This document shows positions 36,631 to 44,486 of a stretch of DNA of 64,000 nucleotides, piece after piece. How positions within the stretch are numbered: the stretch's first letter is position 1; each line of letters starts with the position of its first letter. Source of the stretch: Nocardiopsis suaedae (GTDB lineage Bacteria; Actinomycetota; Actinomycetes; Streptosporangiales; Streptosporangiaceae); contig NZ_JAQFWP010000014.1 of the NCBI RefSeq assembly GCF_027706745.1, positions 1 through 64,000 on the forward strand. Direction: 5' to 3'. The translations under genes were made by a program, and so were the position numbers. The notes beneath the pieces are model-generated. The model was not told where the DNA came from. It saw only the letters and a program-made list of their open reading frames with translations, and ran no database searches.

Positions 36631-36644
36631 TGGGAGCGCTCCCA
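36631..36644 (-). promoter_or_regulatory. CelR/CebR-type operator
   Basis: TGGGAGCGCTCCCA is a perfect 14-bp palindrome identical to the CelR operator described in Thermobifida fusca cellulase genes and to the CebR box of Streptomyces. It lies 45 bp before the xylanase ATG. The LacI-type regulator is not in the window. Confidence 0.9.
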
Positions 36645-36821
36645 GCTCTGCGTGGCGAACGTAGCACTCCATGTATCCGCATGAGAAGGAGGGAAGGCAG
36701 CGAAACAAACGAAACTCGTGGGAATCGGGGAAGGCACAGGAAGTGCGCCTTCCCGATGCACGGAAATGCGGGCGGGATAGCGGCCCCGGGAGGGAAGACG
36801 GGAGTTCCGCTGACCGGGGTC

Positions 36822-36935
36822 AGGGGCGGGGGCCGGGTTCCCGATCCATTCCCGGAGTCCGTCCCGGCGGTCGTCGTCGCACGTGAGCGGGCAGGTGGCG
36901 CGGAATCCGCGCTCCGGGTCGCGCTTGCACTCCAA
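36822..36935 (-). pseudogene. Remnant of an FhuF-type siderophore reductase C-terminus
   Basis: The minus strand reads CKRDPERGFRATCPLTC followed by DDDRRDGLREWIGNPAPAP. This aligns with the end of the intact reductase at 37653-38519 (KGDPEHGFCTTCPLKC, DNDRRDELQEWIRNPALAP) at about 25 of 38 residues. Three of the cluster cysteines (equivalents of Cys249, Cys250 and Cys262) are lost and the frame runs on past the natural end. No upstream part of the enzyme is recognisable. It looks like a decayed duplicate left beside the active gene. The rest of the 540-bp gap 36587-37129 holds the CelR operator and nothing else I can name. Confidence 0.75.
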
Positions 36936-37129
36936 TCGGTCGGCGGCGGTGCGGACGGCCCCGGCGGGTCGCCGCCGGGACCGTCCTTTGGGAGCCGCAT
37001 CGGGGGGAGGCGCGGTACACGGCCTCGCGCGGCCGTACACGGTGATCGGCGCACAGGAGGCGGGCCCCGCCCCGGCGCAGTGCCCGGGAACTGGCGGCCC
37101 CGGCCCGCCGCGGCTCCCGTCCCGCCGGG

Positions 37130-37429
37130 TCAGACGGTGTAGGCGGTCCAGCCCACGGTCTCGGTGGTGTGGACCCCGTCACCGGTCACGCCCGAGCCGT
37201 ACAGCTCGTTCATCCGGATGAGGAACCCGGTCTCGCTCACTTCGTGCAGCCGGACCCCCGGGGTGTGGGGCCCGTTGAAGGTCTGCACCGTCGTCTGCAC
37301 GATGACGTTGGACCCGGCAGGGAACGGGGCGGGGAAGTCGACCCGCGTGAAGGTGTGGGTCTGGCCGCCCTTCTTCTCGACGGGGTGCTCCGAGGTCAGT
37401 TCGACCTTGCCCGTCTGGATCATGCTCAT
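37130..37429 (-). CDS. Small beta-rich protein, possibly H-type-lectin-like
   Basis: A 99-residue protein. ATG 37429 has GAGG about 9 nt upstream. No signal peptide or membrane segment. The sequence reads SMIQTGKVELTSEHPVEKKGGQ, then VDFPAPFPAGSNVIVQTTVQTFNGPHTPGVRLHEVSETGFLIRMNEL and HTTETVGWTAYTV. The pattern of a beta-strand F-x-x-PFPxGxxVIVQ, a GVRLHEVSETGFLIR strand and a closing VGWTAYTV resembles H-type lectin domains, which are about this size. I am not certain of the family. It lies between the reductase remnant and the intact reductase. Confidence 0.6.
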   Translation of the reverse strand: MSMIQTGKVELTSEHPVEKKGGQTHTFTRVDFPAPFPAGSNVIVQTTVQTFNGPHTPGVRLHEVSETGFLIRMNELYGSGVTGDGVHTTETVGWTAYTV

Positions 37430-37652
37430 GGTGGTGCCTCGATTCCGATCGGGATCCGAAAGGCGCTCGACGACACGCGGAGTGGCGATCGTTCGGCGCC
37501 GTTCCCGAGGATCCCCCGGCGGCCGGCCCCGCCCTAGCTACGGAGTGCCCGACAACTCAGCGCATTGGTCCCGCACGGTGCGTGACCATCCGGGCGGTGG
37601 CGGACGCGAGGCCGGCGGGCCTAAGGGCCGGAGGGCAAGGCGGTGCGGCCGC

Positions 37653-38519
37653 TCACGGCGCCAGCGCCGGGTTCCGGATCCATTCCTGGAGTTCGTCCCG
37701 GCGGTCGTTGTCGCACTTGAGCGGGCAGGTGGTGCAGAACCCGTGCTCCGGGTCGCCCTTGTAGTCGAAGCAGCACGTCCCCCGCACCGCCCACGTGCCG
37801 CGGGGGTGGTCCTCCCGGAACGGGAAGAGCCGGGGCCGGGCCCGCGTCACCGCGCCCGCCTCGATCAGCGCGTCGCCCAGCGCGCACGCCAGCCGCCAGG
37901 CGTCCTCGGCGTCGCGCCCCAGGAACCGCGCCGGGTTGAGCATGTAGAAGTGCGCGGTGTCCAGCACCCACCCCCACAGCGTGCGCAGGCCCACCCGGGT
38001 GTGCGCGTGCAGGGCGTCGATGACGGGGGCGAAGGCGGCCACCATGTGCTCGGCGGCGGTCCGGACCAGCTCGTCCTCGTCGGCGCAGACCACCGCCGAG
38101 GGGTGGTCGGCCGCGGGGTCGTCGGCGAGCACGGCGGTGCGCACGCCGGTGAGGGTGGGGGTGCCGAAACCGCTCTCCGACCTCCAGGGGAACCACAGGC
38201 GGTCGGCGTCCGGCAGGGCGGCGCGGCGGGTCAGGTAGAGGCCGGCCGAGACCAGGAAGACCGGCTCGCGCAGGGTCGCGCGGAGGAAGTCGGTGACCGC
38301 GGGAAGCCGGTGGCCGCGCGCGCCCAGCGCGGTCAGGCGCTCGAACAGCACCGGGACCTCGCCGTCGGCGACCATCAGGTCGGTGCGGAACCACTGGTCG
38401 GCGGCAGGGTCGCCCGCCCCCGCGGTGATGCCGGGCGCGCGCAGGGCCGGCAGCGGGGAGAACTTCAGCGGCGTGCAGGCGTCGACCACTGCCTGCAGCG
38501 GGACCGGGACCTCGGGCAT
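37653..38519 (-). CDS. FhuF-type [2Fe-2S] ferric-siderophore reductase
   Basis: A 288-residue protein. ATG 38519 lies 84 bp from the iron box. The middle reads TRVGLRTLWGWVLDTAHFYMLNPARFLGRDAEDAWRLACALGDALIEAGAV. The C-terminus carries the cluster motif: Cys249-Cys250, then Cys262 and Cys265 (GTCCFDYKGDPEHGFCTTC), the CC-x11-C-x2-C pattern of FhuF, followed by PLKCDNDRRDELQEW. The family reduces ferric hydroxamate siderophores in the cytosol. This complements the flavin-type SIP of the NRPS locus and supports a hydroxamate-containing siderophore. A decayed copy of its end lies 700 bp downstream. Confidence 0.92.
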   Translation of the reverse strand: MPEVPVPLQAVVDACTPLKFSPLPALRAPGITAGAGDPAADQWFRTDLMVADGEVPVLFERLTALGARGHRLPAVTDFLRATLREPVFLVSAGLYLTRRAALPDADRLWFPWRSESGFGTPTLTGVRTAVLADDPAADHPSAVVCADEDELVRTAAEHMVAAFAPVIDALHAHTRVGLRTLWGWVLDTAHFYMLNPARFLGRDAEDAWRLACALGDALIEAGAVTRARPRLFPFREDHPRGTWAVRGTCCFDYKGDPEHGFCTTCPLKCDNDRRDELQEWIRNPALAP

Positions 38520-38602
38520 GCGCCGGACGACCTTCCTCGTAACGCCGGAGTGCGCGACGGGGCGGGCGCGATGGCCGCCTTCACGCGGACGGCCCGCCGT
38601 CT

Positions 38603-38621
38603 TTAGATGAGGCTACCCTAA
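38603..38621 (-). promoter_or_regulatory. Iron box before the FhuF-type reductase
   Basis: TTAGATGAGGCTACCCTAA matches TTAGGTTAGGCTAACCTAA at 16 of 19 positions and lies 84 bp before the reductase ATG. It places this gene in the same iron-dependent regulon as the NRPS locus. Confidence 0.8.
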
Positions 38622-38776
38622 TCAAATCTCCCGGGGCAAAGACGGGGCGCGCCCGGTGTGTCGGATCGCCTCGCGGCGCGGGCGGTGCGCGGGGGCGTGC
38701 GGGGTCCGGCGGCCCCTGTGGGGTGTCCGTTATGTCCTGTGAGGAATGCAACAAACCCCAAGAGAGTGGAAAGTCA

Positions 38777-38800
38777 GGAATGACACAGGGTGTACATTCC
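38777..38800 (+). promoter_or_regulatory. Palindrome upstream of the peptide transporter
   Basis: GGAATGACAC ... GTGTACATTCC forms an imperfect dyad, with a further GGAATG half-site at 38743. It lies in an AT-richer island (38735-38805) within the 503-bp gap between the reductase and transporter starts. It is a candidate operator; no regulator is assigned. Confidence 0.4.
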
Positions 38801-39022
38801 TTGACCAGGACGGACGTTCGTGACCCCGGACGTCCCCGGCGGGGCGGACCGACGCCCGCCGACCGGAAGACCCGATCGCCGCGCAGGGCGCCGCCCGGCC
38901 CGCCGCAACCCCGGCCCCCACGAGGGGCACGGGGCCACCTGTGCCGAGAGCCGGTCCGCCCGGCCGCGCCCGCGCGCCCCGACCCGGGAGCGCGCGGGCA
39001 CACGCGAACGACGGGAACACCG

Positions 39023-40492
39023 ATGCGGAACCACCCCAAAGGGTTGATCACCCTGGCCGGGACGGAGATGAACGAGCGCCTGTCCTTCTACGGCATGCGC
39101 GCCATCCTCGTCCTCTTCCTCGCGGCGGCGGTGAGCGAGGGAGGCATGGGCCTGGGAACGGGCACCGCCACCGCGGTCGTCGGCCTCTACCTGGCCATGA
39201 GCTACTTCACGGCGCTGCCCGGCGGGTGGATCGCCGACCGCCTGCTCGGCCAGCGCCGCACCGTGCTGGTCGGCGGCGTGGTCATCATGCTCGGCCACAT
39301 CAGCCTCGCGCTGGAGTTCGGATCGGCGTTCGTCTGGTTCGGCCTGGCGCTGGTGTGCGTCGGCACCGGACTGCTCAAGCCCAACATCTCCGCGATGGTC
39401 GGCGAGCTGTACAAGGATGCTCCCGACGCCCGCCGCGACGCCGGGTACTCGCTCTTCTACATGGGCATCAACATCGGCTCGGCCATCGGCCTGTTCCTGG
39501 TGGGCTACCTCGGCGAGCGGTTCGACTGGCACGTCGGCTTCGCCGTCGCCGCCGTCGGCATGGCCCTGGGCCTGCTGCAGTACGTGCTGGGCCAGAAGAA
39601 CCTCCAGGGCGCCGGGGACCGGCCCGGCAACCCCCTCACCGCCGGAGAGCGCGGCCGCCTGCTGCGCAACCTCGCCATCGCCGTCGCCGCGGTCGCGCTG
39701 GCCTTCGCCGCCGCCGCGCTGACCGGCACCCTCAGCGTCGACAACGTCACCTACGTGCTGACGGCCTTCTCGATCATCGTCCCCATCGGCTACTTCGTGT
39801 ACATGTTCGTCGTGCGCCGCGACGAGATCACCGACGAGGAGCGGCCCAAGCTCAAGGCGTTCGTGTGGCTGTTCATCGCCTCGGCCGTCTTCTGGATGAT
39901 CTTCGACCAGGCGGCCGGGCCGCTCACCCTGTTCGCCAAGGAGCACGTCGACCTGCACATCGGCTCCTTCGCCGTGCCCGCCGGGTCCACCCAGGCGGTC
40001 AACCCCGTGATGGTGATCGTGCTGGCCGGGGTGTTCGCCCTGGTCTGGAGCAAGCTGGGCGACCGGGTCAGCACCGGCATGAAGTTCGCCTTCGCCCTGG
40101 TGGTGTGCGGCTTCTCGTTCGTCGTGATGAGCTGGGCGACCGCCGCCACCGACGGCGGCACCGTCAAGGTGGGCCTGATGTGGCTGGTCGGCGTCTACCT
40201 GCTGCAGACCATCGCCGAGCTGTGCCTGTCCCCGGTGGGCCTGTCGATGACCTCCAAGCTCGCCCCGGAGGCGTTCAAGGCGCAGATGATGGGCCTGTTC
40301 TTCCTGTCCATCACCGCCGGGGACGCCGTCGGCGCCCAGGTCAGCCGCCTGCAGCCGGTGCTCGGCGGGAACTACTTCCTGCTGCTGGGCCTGCTGGCGG
40401 TGGTGTGCGGCATCGCCCTGTTCTTCTTCGTGGGCCGGCTGCGCGGGCTCATGGGGGAACACCGCCCCGCGCCCCAGGAGGCCGCGGCCTGA
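39023..40492 (+). CDS. POT/PTR-family proton-dependent oligopeptide transporter
   Basis: A 489-residue transporter with about 14 membrane segments. ATG 39023 gives the family start NHPKGLITLAGTEMNERLSFYGMRAILVLFL, which contains the proton-coupling ExxER-like motif and FYG. Other family parts are GGWIADRLLGQRRTVLVGG, KPNISAMVGELYKDAPDARRDAGYSLFYMGINIGSAIG (the PTR2 signature), and LSPVGLSMTSKLAPEAFKAQMMGLFFLS. It imports di- and tripeptides with protons. It is convergent with the JmjC gene across a terminator. A link to the peptide cassette is possible (retrieval of cut leader peptides) but unsupported. Confidence 0.95.
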   Translation: MRNHPKGLITLAGTEMNERLSFYGMRAILVLFLAAAVSEGGMGLGTGTATAVVGLYLAMSYFTALPGGWIADRLLGQRRTVLVGGVVIMLGHISLALEFGSAFVWFGLALVCVGTGLLKPNISAMVGELYKDAPDARRDAGYSLFYMGINIGSAIGLFLVGYLGERFDWHVGFAVAAVGMALGLLQYVLGQKNLQGAGDRPGNPLTAGERGRLLRNLAIAVAAVALAFAAAALTGTLSVDNVTYVLTAFSIIVPIGYFVYMFVVRRDEITDEERPKLKAFVWLFIASAVFWMIFDQAAGPLTLFAKEHVDLHIGSFAVPAGSTQAVNPVMVIVLAGVFALVWSKLGDRVSTGMKFAFALVVCGFSFVVMSWATAATDGGTVKVGLMWLVGVYLLQTIAELCLSPVGLSMTSKLAPEAFKAQMMGLFFLSITAGDAVGAQVSRLQPVLGGNYFLLLGLLAVVCGIALFFFVGRLRGLMGEHRPAPQEAAA

Positions 40493-40557
40493 GGGGCGGC
40501 CCTCGGAAGGACCGCCGCCGCCCGTCCTGACGGCGCCCGGACGCCGCACCCCGCCCA

Positions 40558-40592
40558 CCGGCCCCCGACCGCGCACCGCGGCCGGGGGCCGG
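40558..40592. terminator. Bidirectional terminator hairpin
   Basis: CCGGCCCCCG (40558-40567) and CGGGGGCCGG (40583-40592) pair over 10 bp in the 132-bp gap between the convergent transporter and JmjC genes. The loop (15 nt) contains a weaker internal GCG pairing. Confidence 0.68.
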
Positions 40593-40624
40593 AGGCGTCG
40601 GGACGGCCGGAGCGCCCCGTCCCG

Positions 40625-41812
40625 TCAGCGCAAGACCACCAGATGGTGCCGGACGAATGCGCGCAGCACCGCCGACACCGTGTCGAAGCCCGCCCCCGAC
40701 CGCTCGGCCAGCTCGCCCGCCGTCAGGCGGCGGTCGCGCGCCAGCACGTTCAGCACCGGTTCGGCCGCCGCCGGGAACCGGTAGCGCCGTCCCGACACCG
40801 TCACCGACGCCTTGCCGCCCTCCACTGCCACCGGCGGAGCGATCAGCGGCACGAACTCCACCACCGTGTCCTCTTCCGGGGCACGGCCGTCCTCCACCGC
40901 CCATCGCAGGGCGTAGGACTGGCGGCGCGGGAAGCGGGCGTCGCGCTCGGCGAGGAAGGCGTCCACCCCGTTCTCCTCGGCCAGCGCCGCCAGCACCCGC
41001 ACCAGCTCGTCGTGGCGCTTGCGGCGCTCGTCCAAAGAGGCGAAGCGCGGCAGGTCCCGGCGGAAGACCTCCTCGTCGTAGAGGCGCTCCACCAGCGACC
41101 GCGCCCAGTCCACCCCGGTGGCGCGGGTGAAGCCGAACGTCAGGTGCATGCTCACCCCGCCCGTCCCGGTGACCGTGTGCCACCACCCGCGCGGGACGTG
41201 CAGCACGTGCCCCGGCCGGAGCACGCCCTCCCACACCGTGCCCTCGGGCGGGGTGTGGGAGTGGTCGGAGTCGACCTTCATCGGGTGGGGGCGGCTGCCC
41301 GGCCCGTGCACCTGCCAGGCCTTCTCCCCGGCGACCTGCACGATGAAGGTGTCGTGGTCGTCCCAGTGGGTGGCGAAGCCGTGCGAGTCGCCCCAGATCA
41401 GGTACAGGTTCACCTGGGCGCGCTCGCGCACCAGGCGCATCAGGTCGTCGGCCGCCTCCCGGACCGGCGGGTGCAGCCGGTCGACGCTGTCCAGCACCAG
41501 GCTGGCCCCCTCGCGCAGCTCCCGGTAGAGCGCCTCGGGGCGCACCACCCGGGTGGACTCGCGGGAGACCTCCCCGGCCTCGGTGTAGCGCTCCACCGGC
41601 ACCGCCGAGCCGGTGCGGTGCAGGCGCAGCCGGGGCGGGGCCAGCGGGCGGGTGGCCAGGACCTCGTCGAGCGCGTCGAAGTCCAGCAGGCCGCGCACCG
41701 CGTCTTCGCCGACGTCGGCGAAGAGCACGTCCTCGGACAGGCGGCTGCGCAGGGCGTCCTCGCCGATCGCCGCGCGCACGGCTCCGGTGAACAGGGTGTG
41801 GGGCTGGGACAC
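40625..41812 (-). CDS. JmjC-type cupin Fe(II)/2-oxoglutarate oxygenase
   Basis: A 395-residue protein of the Cupin_4/JmjC group. GTG 41812 has GGAGG 11 nt upstream. The JmjC core is about residues 60-230, with the facial triad His149-x-Asp151 (GFATHWDDHDTFIVQVAGEKAWQVHGP) and His212 (GHVLHVPRGWWHTV). The C-terminal part ends in a winged-helix-like segment (LTAGELAERSGAGFDTVSAVLRAFVRHHLVVLR), the layout of ribosomal-oxygenase-type hydroxylases. Known relatives hydroxylate side chains in proteins (Arg, His, Asn or Asp). The gene is last in a minus-strand set after the peptidase and the 38-residue acidic peptide, which makes that peptide the obvious candidate substrate. No leader-binding (RRE) domain is visible. 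Confidence 0.88.
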   Translation of the reverse strand: MSQPHTLFTGAVRAAIGEDALRSRLSEDVLFADVGEDAVRGLLDFDALDEVLATRPLAPPRLRLHRTGSAVPVERYTEAGEVSRESTRVVRPEALYRELREGASLVLDSVDRLHPPVREAADDLMRLVRERAQVNLYLIWGDSHGFATHWDDHDTFIVQVAGEKAWQVHGPGSRPHPMKVDSDHSHTPPEGTVWEGVLRPGHVLHVPRGWWHTVTGTGGVSMHLTFGFTRATGVDWARSLVERLYDEEVFRRDLPRFASLDERRKRHDELVRVLAALAEENGVDAFLAERDARFPRRQSYALRWAVEDGRAPEEDTVVEFVPLIAPPVAVEGGKASVTVSGRRYRFPAAAEPVLNVLARDRRLTAGELAERSGAGFDTVSAVLRAFVRHHLVVLR

Positions 41813-41887
41813 GGTGGCGGTGACCTCCCGGGGAAGGGGCGGGGCCGCCGGGGGCCAGTGGCGAACCCCCGGCGGCGCTCTAGAGGG

Positions 41888-41924
41888 CGGTCACCCCGGC
41901 GGGGGCGCCGCCGCGCGGTGACCG
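41888..41924 (-). terminator. Hairpin between the small peptide gene and the oxygenase gene
   Basis: CGGTCACC (41888-41895) and GGTGACCG (41917-41924) form a perfect 8-bp stem with further G/C pairing inside the loop. It lies 30 bp after the peptide stop and 75 bp before the oxygenase start. Without a T-tract it may be a partial terminator or an RNA-stabilising stem. Confidence 0.5.
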
Positions 41925-41953
41925 GTGCATCGGACGGTCGGATTCGGTCGCGG

Positions 41954-42070
41954 TCAGATGAAGTCGGAGCTGCCGTCGGTGCCGTCGTTGTCGCCGCCGC
42001 CGGCGGTCAGGTCGCGCGAGGTGACCTCGTCGAGGTCCTCGACCTCGACCTCGAACTCCATGGGGTCCAT
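41954..42070 (-). CDS. 38-residue acidic peptide, candidate RiPP precursor
   Basis: ATG 42070 has AGGAG 5 nt upstream, a good ribosome-binding site. The product has 38 residues: an acidic N-terminal half with FEVEVEDLDE followed by VTSRDLTA, then a C-terminal tail GGGDNDGTDGSSDFI. It has 12 Asp/Glu and a single Arg. The leader-like half resembles acidic, amphipathic RiPP leaders, and the tail is composed almost only of Gly, Asp, Asn, Ser and Thr with a hydrophobic end. It sits between a prolyl oligopeptidase (51 bp upstream) and a JmjC oxygenase on the same strand. This context suggests a modified peptide, perhaps with hydroxylated Asp/Asn. No Cys is present, so lanthionine or disulfide formation is excluded. 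The function is inferred from context alone. Confidence 0.7.
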   Translation of the reverse strand: MDPMEFEVEVEDLDEVTSRDLTAGGGDNDGTDGSSDFI

Positions 42071-42121
42071 GTCTGCTCCTGTCCTTCCTCGTCGGGGTTC
42101 CCTGCCCGGTGGGGCAGAGCT

Positions 42122-44314
42122 TCAGCGCCCGCCCGGGCGCGGCCGCAGGCCGGTCCGCTCGGCGGCGAACGCGTGGGCGTCGGCGGCCAGGGCGACGGCC
42201 CGGGACACGGCGCGCTGGCCGTGGCCGACGTCGCGCTCGTAGCGCAGCAGGGCGGGCGCGCCGGCCCCCTGGAGGGCGGCGCACATCTTGCGGGGGTGGG
42301 CGGCGCCGGTGCGGGTGTCGGAGTGGAAACCGGTGAGCAGGACCGCCGGACGGCGGCCGCCCGCCCCGTCCAGCGCCAGGTGGTAGGGGGAGTACGAGAG
42401 CAGCGCGGCGAAGTCGTCCGGGTCGGCGGCGGTGCCGAACTCGCGGGTCCACATCCGGCCCAGGCCCATGCGCTCGAAGCGGGCCATGTCGGTCAGCGGC
42501 GCCGAGGAGATCACCGCCGCGCACAGGTCGGGCCGGAGCCCGGCGGCGGCGAGCACCAGCATGCCCCCGGCCGACCCGCCGGTCAGGCACAGCCGGGCAC
42601 GGTCGGCGTGGCCGCCCTCCACCAGCGCGTCGGCGGCGGCGACCAGGTCCTCCACGGCGCGGGGCTTGGCGCGTCCGGCACCGCGCCGGTGCCAGTCCCG
42701 GCCGCCGTCGCCGCCGCCGCGCACGTGCGCCACCGCGTACCGGCCCCCGGCGCGCAGCCAGGCCAGCACGGTGGCGCTGAAGCCGAACTGGCGGGGGCGG
42801 CCGAAACAGCCGTAGGCGTGCAGCAGCAGCGGGCCGTCCTCGTCGGGATCGGTGCCGGGCGCGGACAGCAGGGTGATGGGCACCCGGGTGCCGTCGGCGG
42901 AGCGGCAGCGCAGCACCCGGCGGCGGATGCGCGCGGTGGGGGCCGGGGGGCGCCCGCCGTCGGCGGCGGAGGGCCAGGGGCGCGGGCGCGCGGCGCCGGG
43001 GCCGAGCACCAGCACCCCCTGGGGCGTGGCGACGTCGGCGTAGCAGAAGTGGGCGGCGCCGTCTTGGCCCTGCTCCAGCCGGGTGACCATGCCCTCGCCG
43101 GGCAGGGTGACGGCGCGCAGGCGGCGGCCGTCGCGGGCGTCGTGCACGTCGAGGGAGCTGACACCCAGGCGGGTGCGGGTGACCAGGAGCTCGGGCCGGT
43201 CGGGGGTCCCGGCGGCGGTGAACCCGTCGAGGGGCGCGTCGGGGTCCTCGGGGACGACCTCGCGCCAGTGCGCGGGGGCGGCGGGGTCGGCGGCGCAGAC
43301 GCGGCGGCGCGGGGCGTCCAGGGTGGTGCGGAGGTAGAGGACGCCGTCGGGGCCCAGGTCGGCGGTGGTCTCGGCTTCCAAGCCCTCCTGGACCGGGACC
43401 CAGGCGGGGGCGTCGGGCGGGGAGGCGTGCAGGTCGGCGATCCACACGTCGTTGCGGTGGCCGGTGCCGTGGCTCTCGGTGGCCAGCAGCCAGCGGTCGC
43501 CGAGGACCCGCACCCCGGGCACGGTCCGCGGGCCGGTGCAGGCGCGCACCAGGGTGTCCGGGGCGCCTCCGGCGGGGGCGTTCCCGGTGGCGGTGTTCCC
43601 GGTGGCGGCCACGCGGTGCAGCCAGAGCCCGCGGCGGCCGTCGGCGCCGTCGCGGCGGGCGTAGAAGAAGGCGGGGCCGCCCGGGGCCGGGGGGAGCCAG
43701 GCGACGTGCGAGTAGCGGACGCCCGGGATGGGCGGCTCGACGGGGGAGCCGTCGATGGTGCGCAGGATGCGCAGTTCGCCGTGCTCGGTGCCGCCGGTCG
43801 AGGTCTGCACCGCGACGAGGGAGCCGTCGGGGGAGGGCTCCCAGGCGTCCAGGGTGGTGCGCCCGCTGGGGGCGGCGGCGACGGGGTCGAACACGGTCCG
43901 CTCGTTCCGGCCTGCGGCGCCGTCCTTGGCGTGCCTGCCCTTCCCCCGGCCGCCGGCGGCGCCGTCCCGGTGGGCGGCGCCTCCGAGGGAGGCGTCCCCG
44001 AAGGCGACGATGCGGGGGTGCTCGTCGCCGGGGGAGCGGCGGGTGGCGAAGGCGGTGCCGCCGCGCAGGAGCGGGGGCGACCACAGGTCGTGGTCGAGCA
44101 GGCGGGTGATGTCGGAGGCGAGGCGGTCGCGCATGGGCCAGGCGCGGGCGGCCTCGGTGAACTCGCGCTGCCGCGCGTCGAGCCAGCGCCGGGTGGCGGT
44201 GGACTCGCCGTCCTCCAGCCACCGGTAGGGGTCGGGGACGGTGCGCCCGTGGACGGTGTCGAGGACCGACGCGGTGGGTCCCTGAGGTGCGGTCCGGGCG
44301 AACGGAACGCTCAC
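42122..44314 (-). CDS. Prolyl oligopeptidase, S9A family
   Basis: A 730-residue peptidase, the usual S9A length. The beta-propeller is about residues 70-460 and the alpha/beta-hydrolase domain about 470-725. N-terminus: VHGRTVPDPYRWLEDGES. Catalytic triad by position: Ser582 in LTGGSAGGML, Asp666 in TGFHSDTRTG and His698 in DVGHGQ. GTG 44314 is used; no clear ribosome-binding site precedes it, so leaderless or alternative initiation is possible. An Ala/Gly-rich insert lies at about residues 120-145. No signal peptide, so it acts in the cytosol. Enzymes of this type remove RiPP leaders in some class III lanthipeptide systems. The neighbouring 38-residue peptide has only one Pro (residue 3), so a role in its processing is unproven. 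Confidence 0.93.
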   Translation of the reverse strand: MSVPFARTAPQGPTASVLDTVHGRTVPDPYRWLEDGESTATRRWLDARQREFTEAARAWPMRDRLASDITRLLDHDLWSPPLLRGGTAFATRRSPGDEHPRIVAFGDASLGGAAHRDGAAGGRGKGRHAKDGAAGRNERTVFDPVAAAPSGRTTLDAWEPSPDGSLVAVQTSTGGTEHGELRILRTIDGSPVEPPIPGVRYSHVAWLPPAPGGPAFFYARRDGADGRRGLWLHRVAATGNTATGNAPAGGAPDTLVRACTGPRTVPGVRVLGDRWLLATESHGTGHRNDVWIADLHASPPDAPAWVPVQEGLEAETTADLGPDGVLYLRTTLDAPRRRVCAADPAAPAHWREVVPEDPDAPLDGFTAAGTPDRPELLVTRTRLGVSSLDVHDARDGRRLRAVTLPGEGMVTRLEQGQDGAAHFCYADVATPQGVLVLGPGAARPRPWPSAADGGRPPAPTARIRRRVLRCRSADGTRVPITLLSAPGTDPDEDGPLLLHAYGCFGRPRQFGFSATVLAWLRAGGRYAVAHVRGGGDGGRDWHRRGAGRAKPRAVEDLVAAADALVEGGHADRARLCLTGGSAGGMLVLAAAGLRPDLCAAVISSAPLTDMARFERMGLGRMWTREFGTAADPDDFAALLSYSPYHLALDGAGGRRPAVLLTGFHSDTRTGAAHPRKMCAALQGAGAPALLRYERDVGHGQRAVSRAVALAADAHAFAAERTGLRPRPGGR

Positions 44315-44486
44315 CGGGCGGCGCGGGGTCGGCGGCGGGGGTTGTTCCGGTCGGGCACGTGGGCGTGTCGGCTGCGCACGATGACATCGTTCAAGCGCGC
44401 CGCGACGACGGTCAAGGGAGGAGTGACTGTCCGAAAGGCAAGCCAGATGTGCCGGTGAGGCGAGTTGTTCCCCCGGACCCGCCAGG

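Noticed and set aside
41880-41953. A 16-codon frame (MHRSPRGGAPAGVTAL) after the small peptide gene
   Set aside because: No ribosome-binding site, and it overlaps the hairpin stem; most likely chance.
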